12,485 nucleotides of DNA from Christensenella sp. UBA4636. Lineage in GTDB: Bacteria; Bacillota; Clostridia; Christensenellales; Borkfalkiaceae. The stretch lies in assembly GCA_002405915.1 (NCBI GenBank), contig DHMS01000010.1:1-12485 (forward strand), read 5' to 3'. Numbering within the stretch: the first letter of the stretch is position 1; every line of letters starts with the position of its first letter. Positions 6,097 through 12,485 of the stretch are shown one piece after another. The notes under the pieces were generated by a model that saw only the letters and a list, made by a program, of their open reading frames with translations, was not told where the DNA came from and made no database searches. Both the position numbers and the translations under genes were made by a program.

Positions 6097-6114
6097 GCGT
6101 ATATGAGCATATAT
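6082..6114. promoter_or_regulatory. Operator-like CGTATATG repeats over the WYL-regulator promoter
   Basis: CGTATATG occurs at 6082-6089 (in the spacer) and 6098-6105 (at the predicted start), 16 bases apart. The second copy forms the left half of a perfect palindrome TATATG-AG-CATATA (6100-6113). Sites at the spacer and the transcription start are where a repressor would act, so autoregulation by the downstream protein is plausible but inferred. Confidence 0.45.
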
Positions 6115-6125
6115 CGAGGTGAAAA

Positions 6126-7088
6126 ATGAAGTACCAAATTATGGTCGAAATGCTGTTTATGTTGCTTGCGCGCAAAAAGGTGACGGCGCGGGAGTTTGCG
6201 CAGCGTTTTTCGATTTCTAAAAGAACGGTTTTCAGATATTTGGACGAACTATCCCTTGCCTGTATCCCCGTGATGTGCGACCGCGGCGCGAACGGCGGAT
6301 ATTATCTTGCGGAAAGCTACAAGTTGCCGGCAAGCTTTTTGACGGAAAAGGAATTTGACGCGCTCGTTTCCGCAATAAACGCCGTAGGGAGCGAGCTTGG
6401 CGCAAGCGAAGTTTTATCGACCGTAAAGGACAAGCTTTTTTCGGCAGTCAAAAAAGAGGATTCAACGCCGCTTACTTCCTCTTCGCTCATAATCGATTCG
6501 AGCGGGTGGAACGGAATAGGCGGAAACAAGAATAAAATTCGCGTTTTCGAAAAAGCAATAAAAAACAATCTGCTCGTAAAAACGGCGTACCACGACAGGA
6601 GCGGCGAAAAAACAGAGCGAATAATCGAGCCGCACGCGCTCGTTTTAAAGCAAGGGCTTTGGTACGTTTTCGCGTTTTGTCGGCTACGGCAAGATTTCAG
6701 GTTGTTTAAGATAAGCAGAGTGGAATACGCCACCACGCTTTCGGAAACTTTTACGCGCAGAGAGTTTGACCCGAACAATCTGCCGTTCAACGACTGGTAC
6801 ACTTCTCAATCGAGAACGGAAATCATATTCGAACTTGACGAAAGCATACGCTCGGAAATAGAGGACTGGCTCGGGATTGAAAGCGTAAAAACGGTCGGCG
6901 ATAAGCTTATTGCCGAAGCGCGCTTGCCTTACGACAAAGGGCTTGTAACGGAGATTGCAAAATACGGCGACAAAGTGCGCGTTTTAAAGCCCGAAAAGCT
7001 CAAAAAGGAACTTATCGCAAGCGCGCGCGAACTGCTCGCCTTTTACGGTGCGGCAAACAAAACCCAAAAACGCAAAAATAAAAAATAG
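6126..7088 (+). CDS. HTH/WYL-domain transcriptional regulator (YafY type)
   Basis: A 320-residue cytosolic DNA-binding regulator. The N-terminus is a winged helix-turn-helix (about 5-60), with VTAREFAQRFSISKRTVFRYLDEL as turn and recognition helix and the usual wing CDRGANGGYYLAESY. A middle WYL domain (about 135-205) carries the name motif within GLWYVFAFCRLRQDFRLFKI (Trp179-Tyr180-Val181), and a C-terminal WCX-like extension covers about 225-310. WYL domains generally bind a ligand, often nucleic acid or a nucleotide, but the ligand and targets here are unknown. GAGGTG precedes the ATG at 6126, and the MKYQIMVEMLFMLL start fits the family. It stands alone between murG and a terminator, under its own strong promoter with operator-like repeats. 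WYL regulators sometimes control defence loci, but no such genes are in view, so no defence role is claimed. Confidence 0.92.
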   Translation: MKYQIMVEMLFMLLARKKVTAREFAQRFSISKRTVFRYLDELSLACIPVMCDRGANGGYYLAESYKLPASFLTEKEFDALVSAINAVGSELGASEVLSTVKDKLFSAVKKEDSTPLTSSSLIIDSSGWNGIGGNKNKIRVFEKAIKNNLLVKTAYHDRSGEKTERIIEPHALVLKQGLWYVFAFCRLRQDFRLFKISRVEYATTLSETFTRREFDPNNLPFNDWYTSQSRTEIIFELDESIRSEIEDWLGIESVKTVGDKLIAEARLPYDKGLVTEIAKYGDKVRVLKPEKLKKELIASARELLAFYGAANKTQKRKNKK

Positions 7089-7105
7089 TATCAATGAAAA
7101 ATATC

Positions 7106-7137
7106 AAAAAAGACGGCGAAATTTCGTCGTCTTTTTT
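7106..7137 (+). terminator. Rho-independent terminator after the WYL regulator
   Basis: AAAAAAGACGGCGAAA (7106-7121) is followed by TTTCGTCGTCTTTTTT (7122-7137). The arms pair throughout with one G-U, the GC-rich core is GACGGCG/CGTCGTC, and the hairpin ends in six T. It lies 17 bases past the stop. The A-tract on the other side makes it potentially bidirectional. Confidence 0.85.
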
Positions 7138-7232
7138 ATCCGCAACTTTCACGATAGTAGAAAACACCTTTTTTGCTTTTAGTCAAAACGTCACGGCGAA
7201 AGTTCACAACTTGCCGATATGTAAACATAGTA

Positions 7233-7258
7233 AAGGCGTAGCTAAACCGCTACGCCTT
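7233..7258 (-). terminator. Hairpin terminator after the foldase lipoprotein gene
   Basis: A perfect 10-base stem AAGGCGTAGC (7233-7242) / GCTACGCCTT (7249-7258) with a 6-base loop begins five bases past the foldase stop codon (stop at 7264-7266, minus strand). On the minus strand it is followed by TTACTATGTTT, a weak T-tract, so termination may be partial and aided by the stronger hairpin at 7106-7137. On the plus strand no T-tract follows. Confidence 0.65.
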
Positions 7259-7263
7259 CAAAA

Positions 7264-9300
7264 TTATTCTCTTATAGTGTCGTAATCGTCTTTTTCGATA
7301 AGGTCCTTAAACGCGCCGTAGTTGTAAGAAACGGTATCTTCGTTATCTTTGGCTTCGCTTATGAACTTGTTGGCGATTTTGGAAACTTCGGAATCGACAA
7401 CGGAGTCAACCTTAACGTTTCTATACTTGTAAGCGATGGTGCCTTCTTTCAAAACGTCCGCTTTGAACTTAGTTTCGCCGGCTTCGTCAATCGTATACGG
7501 GTCGGAAATAACGTTGGTGCAGATTATGATATGGTAACCGTAATCGGTTGCGACGACCGTGTACGCGCCTACACCCTTAGTAACCACGTCTCTCGCGGCG
7601 GAAGCAAATTCCGCAACGTAATCGGAGTTGGACGGAGTGGAAAGGTAGCCGTAAGTTTTGTTTAAGCAACCCGTATCGGTAGAAAAAGCAAACATAAGCT
7701 CGTTGAACGTATCGTTAAGCTCGTCCGTGAAAGTCGCTTGACCGATAGAAGTTTCGTCGCCTTTTTCGTAAATCTTCTTGTCGCCGATAAGCGTTTTCAA
7801 ATAGGTGTCGTAAAACTTATCGAACCCGATAGTGTCGCTCGTAACGTCGGTTACTTGCCACTTGGTTTCTTCAACGCCGTCGTCGTCTTCCTGAACGTAG
7901 CCGTCTTCGTCCTTTACGGTAACTTTACCGATGAAGGAGGAAAGCGCGGAATCGTCGGAAACGAGGTACTTACTGTCGAAAGTGAACTTGCCGGTAGTCT
8001 TATCGTACGTTCCGTAGCTGTTCTGTACCCAGCTCGTGCGTTGGTCCTTTGCAACGAGGTTTTCAAGGAGTTTTGCTCTGTAAGCAATCTTCATCGCTTC
8101 GGTTATGCCCTTTTTCGCGGAATACGCGCTGTAATCCGCGCTCTGCTCGTCGGTAAAGCCTATAAGCAAGTTAAGAACGTAACCGTAAGCTTCGCCCTTA
8201 AACGGATTTGCGAGAACGAACTTGGTATCGGAAACTTCGCCGAGAGCCGTTTCGTAAGCCGAGCGGTCGTTTTCGTAAGTCTTCATCTGGTTATCGTATT
8301 CCACCTTGTACTGGTCCCAAAGCGCGTCGTAATTTTCGCCGTCGAGGGTTTTTTCAACGCCTGCGATAAGGGAATCTTCGTAGCGGGAAACGAGAGCCGA
8401 TTCGAGCTGAGATTTATAGAGGTCTTCAAAGTAAGCGTATCTGAATTCGTTATCCTTCGCGCTTTCGTTCTCGCCGATAAGCCCCGCCGTTTTAAGGCTC
8501 TTTACCAAAGCGGAGTAAGCTTTCTTTCTGCCTTTACCGTCGTAGTCAACTTTGTAAGCTTTAGCTACTGCAGAGTTAAGGTCGAACTTGTTGGTATATT
8601 TAGATTTAAGAACGTCTACGCCTTCGTTTAAAGTAAGGTTAGCAACCGCATATTCGTGGTCGGTCGGGGTAGCCGTTTTAAGCTCCCATTCCTCGTAATC
8701 CTTTTCGGCTTCCTCGGTCGGGGTCGTACGCGCGGTATAAGTAACCTCTTCGCGCTCTTTCTCTTCCTCGTCGTCCTCTACGTAAGTGTCAATCATGGAG
8801 TTGATTGACTTTCTTACGGAATATTTAGCCTGTTCGACTTCATATTCGCTCAAAAACTTTTCGAGAGCTTCCGCGGAGCTTTGCTTTGCGTCAAGCTTAG
8901 CCGTTCCCGCAAGGGTGTTATCCTTCATGTACTTTTTGAATTCGGTATCCGCGGATTCCGTTCCGTCCGATAAATTGTTGTAAAGCTCGGCAATTTTAAT
9001 TCTCGACTGCTGAACGATGATTCTGTTGTTGACGAGGTTTTGAAGAACGAGCGAGTAAGCCTTGCTCGTGGTATAACCGTAGCTCTGAACGTATTGATAG
9101 CCGTAAGAAAGATAGCCGGCATTCAATTGCTTTTTGGTGATATCCTCGGCGTTGACCGCTTCGGAAATTTTGACGGTGGCTACCGTTTGCTTCATGTCTT
9201 CGTCAACGTTGGTGGTAATCCAGTCGCAACCGACAAAGGCGGAAAGGCACATAACCACAGCCATAATCATTACTACGATTTTGGACAGTTTGTTTTTCAT
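7264..9300 (-). CDS. Parvulin-type peptidyl-prolyl isomerase lipoprotein (PrsA/SurA-like foldase)
   Basis: A 678-residue predicted lipoprotein foldase. Residues 1-25 form a signal-peptidase-II leader: Lys at 2, 4 and 7, a hydrophobic core, and LSAFVGC with lipid-anchor Cys25. Residues about 45-175 look like a SurA-type N-terminal chaperone domain (LVLQNLVNNRIIVQQS). An acidic low-complexity linker follows (about 174-210). The parvulin-like end is at about 535-595: GCLNKTYGYLS, a FASAARDV helix, and TDYGYHIII, which is the family's GYHII strand. The protein is roughly twice the length of typical PrsA, with large inserted segments, so isomerase activity is uncertain. It would act outside the membrane, helping exported proteins fold. 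The ATG at 9300 is chosen because AAGGAG lies six bases upstream and the signal peptide starts there; the frame is open to an ATG at 9378 but that has no ribosome binding site. It follows mfd on the same strand, an order seen in other Bacillota, with its own promoter. Confidence 0.88.
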   Translation of the reverse strand: MKNKLSKIVVMIMAVVMCLSAFVGCDWITTNVDEDMKQTVATVKISEAVNAEDITKKQLNAGYLSYGYQYVQSYGYTTSKAYSLVLQNLVNNRIIVQQSRIKIAELYNNLSDGTESADTEFKKYMKDNTLAGTAKLDAKQSSAEALEKFLSEYEVEQAKYSVRKSINSMIDTYVEDDEEEKEREEVTYTARTTPTEEAEKDYEEWELKTATPTDHEYAVANLTLNEGVDVLKSKYTNKFDLNSAVAKAYKVDYDGKGRKKAYSALVKSLKTAGLIGENESAKDNEFRYAYFEDLYKSQLESALVSRYEDSLIAGVEKTLDGENYDALWDQYKVEYDNQMKTYENDRSAYETALGEVSDTKFVLANPFKGEAYGYVLNLLIGFTDEQSADYSAYSAKKGITEAMKIAYRAKLLENLVAKDQRTSWVQNSYGTYDKTTGKFTFDSKYLVSDDSALSSFIGKVTVKDEDGYVQEDDDGVEETKWQVTDVTSDTIGFDKFYDTYLKTLIGDKKIYEKGDETSIGQATFTDELNDTFNELMFAFSTDTGCLNKTYGYLSTPSNSDYVAEFASAARDVVTKGVGAYTVVATDYGYHIIICTNVISDPYTIDEAGETKFKADVLKEGTIAYKYRNVKVDSVVDSEVSKIANKFISEAKDNEDTVSYNYGAFKDLIEKDDYDTIRE

Positions 9301-9351
9301 AAGATACTCCTTATGGTCGTTAAGAACTTTTTTGTAGCATTCGGCAAGCCA

Positions 9352-9371
9352 TACGCGCGCAAGCGTGCGTA
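9352..9371 (-). promoter_or_regulatory. GC-rich hairpin in the foldase mRNA leader
   Basis: TACGCGCGC (9352-9360) and GCGTGCGTA (9363-9371) are inverted around AA, with one G-T pair. In the roughly 87-base mRNA leader this would form a stable stem about 50 bases before the start codon. It could affect mRNA stability; there is no T-tract, so it is not a standard attenuator. Confidence 0.45.
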
Positions 9372-9393
9372 CATGCATGCCTATACTCTAAAT

Positions 9394-9422
9394 ATTATAC
9401 AAGATTACGAGGCTTATTGCAA
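9394..9422 (-). promoter_or_regulatory. Foldase promoter (TTGCAA-N17-TATAAT) with A-tracts upstream
   Basis: On the minus strand, TTGCAA (9422-9417), a 17-base spacer and a perfect TATAAT (9399-9394) predict a start near 9387. Upstream of the -35, runs of A (9429-9425 and 9443-9436 on the minus strand) repeat about one helical turn apart, resembling an UP element or curved DNA. The promoter lies within 35 bases of the mfd stop, and no terminator is visible between, so read-through from mfd is also possible. Confidence 0.8.
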
Positions 9423-9456
9423 GGTTTTTAAAAGGTTTTTTTTATTTATTTTCGTT

Positions 9457-12400
9457 TTATTTGCGTTTTTTTGAAGCAAAAGCCAAAAAATCCCTCGTTA
9501 AAAGCGCGTTTTGCTTGGAACCGCCGCCCTTAACGCTCAAAGTAACGACGGGAGAAGATGAAAACGAAAGGGTTGCGACACTTCCAAATTCCGTCAAAGC
9601 GGCGTGAACGCTTCCGTCGCGCAAGCAGTTCAAATCGCGCAAAGTAATAACCGCACGCTCTTTTGCAGAAGTGACTTCTTTTGCGCCCGCTTCGCCAGCA
9701 AGGTTGCGAATTTCCGCTACGAGTATAAGGTTTTCGACTTCTTCGGGCGGGGCGCCGTAAGTTTCTTTTAGAGAGTTATATACGCGGGTTCTGTCCTCGT
9801 CCGTGCGGATTTCGGCAATGGCTTTGTAAGCGTCGAGCCGAGAAGCGGAGACGGAAATATAGCCGTTCGGGATAAACGCGTCGAGGCGAATATCCGTTTC
9901 GACTTCGTATTCCTTTTCGATGTCGCCGAGCTGTTCGCGCAAAAGACGGGAATAAAGCTCGTAACCTATCTTATCCATATGCCCGTGCTGCTCTCTGCCG
10001 AGGACGTTGCCCGCGCCGCGGATTTCGAGGTCGCGCATCGCTATCTTGTAGCCGCTGCCGAGTTCTGTGTGTTCCATAAGCGCGGAAAGGCGTTTATAGG
10101 AATTTTCGCTTAAAACTTTTTCGGGCTTATATGTAAAGTAAGCGTGCGCCGTCTTGTCGCTTCTGCCCACCCTGCCTTTAAGCTGATACAAAGTAAATAA
10201 CCCGAGTCTGTCCGCGTCGATTACGATAAGCGTGTTTGCGTTAGGGATATCTATGCCGTTTTCTATAATCGTGGTCGCGATAAGCACGTTGTATTCGCCC
10301 TTGAAAAACGCCATAACGTGGTTTTCGAGCTTGTCTTTTTCCATCTGCCCGTGCCCTACGACAACCTTTGCTTCCGGCACGAGCCGCGAGAACTTTTCGG
10401 CGAATTTGTAGATAGTTTCCACTTGGTTATACAAAACGAACACTTGCCCGTCGCGCGAAAGTTCCTTTATAACCGCGTCGCGGATAAGCGCGTCGCTTTC
10501 TTCTATTACGTAAGACTGCACGGGAATGCGCTTTTTCGGCGGGGTCAAAATAAGGCTTATATCCCTTATGCCGGAAAGCGACATATGCAAAGTCCTCGGA
10601 ATAGGCGTTGCCGACATGGTGAGCGTATCGACGTTATTTTTGAGCGTTCGCAGCTTTTCTTTATGTTCGACGCCGAAGCACTGCTCTTCGTCGAGAATCA
10701 AAAGCCCTAAGTCCTTGAACACGACGTCCTTGCCGAAAACTCTGTGCGTTCCTATTATTATATCGACTTCGCCCGCGGCTATCTTTTTTACGGCGTCTTT
10801 TATATAAGCGGGGGTACGGAAGCGGTTTAGAAGTGCGGCGCGCACGCCGAAGCCTTTAAAACGTTCGAGAACCGTTTCGTAATGTTGTTGCGTTAGAATG
10901 GTCGTAGGAGCTATTATGGCGACTTGCTTGCCGTCCATAACGGATTTGAACGCGGCGCGGAGCGCGACTTCCGTTTTGCCGAAGCCCACGTCGCCGAGTA
11001 AAAGCCTGTCCATAACCTTTTCGCTTTCCATGTCCTTTTTTATTTCGGCGACCGATTGCGCTTGGTCCTCCGTCAATTCGTACCGGAAAGCGTCCTCGAA
11101 TTCTTTCGTCAAATCGTTGTCGGGCGAAAAGGCAAAACCTTTCATCGCCGCTCTGTCGCGGTAAAGCTTTTTTAAGTCTATCGTCATGCGGGATATCGAT
11201 TCTTTTACCCGCTGTTTTACCTTGTCGAATTCCGCGCCGCCTATCTTGTTGAGCTTGGGCGTTTCGTCGCTGCCGAGGTACTTCGTGAGCCTGTCCATCT
11301 GTTCGACGGGAACGTAAAGCATATCTCCGCCCGCATATTCGAGCGCGACGTAATCCTTCGTGCCGTCGGTCGAAGATATCCTTTTCATTCCGCGGACTAT
11401 ACCCACGCCGTGTACTTCGTGTACGGCGTAATCGCCTATTTCGGGCGCGTTAAAGGTGTCGTTTCTCTTCTTTTTGACGAATTTTTCCTTTACGCCCGAC
11501 AAAAACACGTCGCAAGTACCTATCACGGCAAGCTTTTCGTCATGGAGAATAAAGCCGCGCGTCAAATACCCGCTCGCGCAGTACGCGCCCGGCGAAAAGC
11601 AGTTGTCGCTTTCGGTCGCAATCACGCCCTCGCCCGACAAATTTTCGGAAAGTCTTTTGGCTCTGTCGTTGCCGCCGCATTCGATAATCGCCTTATAGCC
11701 CGACTTTTTCCAATTCAAAAGGTCGCGAGCAAGGTCTTTGGGATTAGAAGCGTAACGGGGAGCGGAAGCGGAAGTAAAGCGAAAAGTCTTTATAGGGCTA
11801 AAGTATTCCGTCTTTGAGTTTAAGTTTTGCACCGAGCAGATAACGCCGTTTTTTATCCCCGAGATAAACTCGTCGAACGGCTTTATGTTTTCGACCGAAA
11901 AGTCAAAGGCTTCGCCCGCCTTAAAGAGAGATGAAAACCTTTCTTCGTTTTCCTTTAAAACGCTGTCGGCGGCGTCTTTTATGAGCTTAGGCTCGTCCAA
12001 AATAATTACTTCGGGATTAAAATAATTTTCTAAGCCGATTTTTTGAGAAGTTAAAAGCGGAATGATAAAGGAAAGCGCGGACGAAGCGTAATCTTCTTTT
12101 TCGAGTATCGATAAAATTTCGGAAGAAATCTGTCTGCCGCGCACGCTGCAATTGAGCGTTTTGAATTTTTTAAGCCCGTCGCCGAGCTTCTTTTTTATCC
12201 TTTCGATATCGCCCTCTTTTATACAAAAATCGACCGTCGGCAAAACCGTTACCGAGCGAACGCGTTCGCCCGTCTTTCCGTTTTCGTCAAGCTCCTTTAT
12301 GCTTTCCAAAGAATCGCCGAAAAAGTCGAAGCGGTAAGCCGTGAAAGACGATATCGGAAAGATTTCCAGAATATCGCCGCGCAGAGCAAACGTTCCCGTT

Positions 12401-12485
12401 TCTCGCGCGAACTCCTCGCGCCTATAACCGAAAGAAATTAGTTTTTCTTTAAGTTCGTCCAAAACGTATTCGCGCGATTCGTAAA
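9457..12485 (-). CDS. mfd: Transcription-repair coupling factor Mfd (5' end outside the window)
   Basis: Mfd displaces RNA polymerase stalled at DNA lesions and recruits UvrA for nucleotide excision repair. The frame is open through the right edge (seven further codons, YESREYV, before the TTG at 12462), so the true start and the first part of the UvrB-like module are missing; 1008 codons are visible against about 1100-1180 normally. Domains by visible residue: UvrB-like segment with GTFALRGDILEIFP near the start; the RNA-polymerase-interacting CarD-like domain at about 345-425 (GDYAVHEVHGVGIVRGM); helicase Walker A GDVGFGKTE at 497-505; Walker B DEEQ at 598-601; motif III TLTMSATPIPRTLHMSL; motif VI LYQLKGRVGRS; translocation motif RGAGNVLGREQHGHM at about 820; and the C-terminal regulatory domain after about 850. 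All key ATPase residues are present. It ends at a TAA with no obvious terminator, followed by the foldase promoter. Confidence 0.97.
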   Translation of the reverse strand, partial: YESREYVLDELKEKLISFGYRREEFARETGTFALRGDILEIFPISSFTAYRFDFFGDSLESIKELDENGKTGERVRSVTVLPTVDFCIKEGDIERIKKKLGDGLKKFKTLNCSVRGRQISSEILSILEKEDYASSALSFIIPLLTSQKIGLENYFNPEVIILDEPKLIKDAADSVLKENEERFSSLFKAGEAFDFSVENIKPFDEFISGIKNGVICSVQNLNSKTEYFSPIKTFRFTSASAPRYASNPKDLARDLLNWKKSGYKAIIECGGNDRAKRLSENLSGEGVIATESDNCFSPGAYCASGYLTRGFILHDEKLAVIGTCDVFLSGVKEKFVKKKRNDTFNAPEIGDYAVHEVHGVGIVRGMKRISSTDGTKDYVALEYAGGDMLYVPVEQMDRLTKYLGSDETPKLNKIGGAEFDKVKQRVKESISRMTIDLKKLYRDRAAMKGFAFSPDNDLTKEFEDAFRYELTEDQAQSVAEIKKDMESEKVMDRLLLGDVGFGKTEVALRAAFKSVMDGKQVAIIAPTTILTQQHYETVLERFKGFGVRAALLNRFRTPAYIKDAVKKIAAGEVDIIIGTHRVFGKDVVFKDLGLLILDEEQCFGVEHKEKLRTLKNNVDTLTMSATPIPRTLHMSLSGIRDISLILTPPKKRIPVQSYVIEESDALIRDAVIKELSRDGQVFVLYNQVETIYKFAEKFSRLVPEAKVVVGHGQMEKDKLENHVMAFFKGEYNVLIATTIIENGIDIPNANTLIVIDADRLGLFTLYQLKGRVGRSDKTAHAYFTYKPEKVLSENSYKRLSALMEHTELGSGYKIAMRDLEIRGAGNVLGREQHGHMDKIGYELYSRLLREQLGDIEKEYEVETDIRLDAFIPNGYISVSASRLDAYKAIAEIRTDEDRTRVYNSLKETYGAPPEEVENLILVAEIRNLAGEAGAKEVTSAKERAVITLRDLNCLRDGSVHAALTEFGSVATLSFSSSPVVTLSVKGGGSKQNALLTRDFLAFASKKRK

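Noticed and set aside
7141..7230. Possible small RNA in the gap between terminators
   Set aside because: Only a 7-base inverted pair (AACTTTC at 7144-7150, GAAAGTT at 7198-7204) was found, with no promoter or compact fold.
7094..7285. A 63-codon plus-strand frame after the WYL gene
   Set aside because: It runs through two hairpin terminators and into the end of the opposite foldase gene; composition is not protein-like and no ribosome binding site is present.
7738..8631. A 297-codon open frame on the plus strand
   Set aside because: It lies fully opposite the well-supported foldase gene, has no recognisable domains or ribosome binding site, and is a mirror of that gene's codon bias.
9301..9378. 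Extended start for the foldase at the ATG at 9378
   Set aside because: It would add 26 residues ahead of a clear lipoprotein signal peptide and has no ribosome binding site, whereas the ATG at 9300 has AAGGAG at good spacing.
10665..10692. DEEQ instead of DEEH and Cys after it in the Mfd Walker B region
   Set aside because: DEEQ is common in Bacillota Mfd, and the Cys falls at a position that is not catalytic, so this is not evidence of an inactive enzyme.

Overview
The window reads as a stretch of chromosome from a low-to-mid GC Bacillota (Clostridia-like) bacterium, possibly an uncultured gut lineage. The evidence is: a Clostridia-type stand-alone MurG (GGGTAGH, HESD..PGL and RGDQI.NA motifs); a signal-peptidase-II foldase directly downstream of mfd; purine-rich AGGAGG-type ribosome binding sites; and near-consensus sigma-A promoters with 17-base spacers. 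This placement is inferred from family resemblance, not from a search. I saw no mobile element, CRISPR array, tRNA, rRNA, prophage gene or defence cassette. All gene-free gaps are under about 210 bases.

Layout from left to right. (1) metK (SAM synthetase, minus) is divergent from a PflX/COG1313-type radical-SAM iron-sulfur protein (plus). Their two promoters sit back to back in a 137-base gap, and the metK leader can fold into a hairpin with a possible pseudoknot over its ribosome binding site. (2) Converging on the radical-SAM gene from the right is a two-gene minus-strand unit: a glycerol-kinase-like FGGY kinase followed by an alpha/beta hydrolase of the monoacylglycerol-lipase type. A strong hairpin terminator separates it from the radical-SAM gene. 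(3) A divergent AT-rich gap, with a 20-base tandem repeat and a second 16-base direct repeat, separates the kinase from murG (plus). (4) A WYL-domain (YafY-type) transcriptional regulator (plus) follows, with a textbook promoter, an operator-like palindrome and its own terminator. (5) On the minus strand, mfd (transcription-repair coupling factor, running off the right edge) is followed by a large PrsA/SurA-like parvulin lipoprotein with its own promoter.

How the genes relate. MetK makes SAM, and the divergent radical-SAM enzyme consumes it. The lipase-kinase pair could hydrolyse monoacylglycerols and phosphorylate the released glycerol. MurG makes lipid II for peptidoglycan. The foldase lipoprotein acts outside the membrane on exported proteins. 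Mfd removes stalled RNA polymerase at DNA lesions.

The gene content is mostly housekeeping, and I did not find a clearly new multi-gene system. The most interesting signals are in regulation: the metK leader, two genes whose promoters abut their start codons with no ribosome binding site, and the repeat-rich divergent promoter region next to murG.
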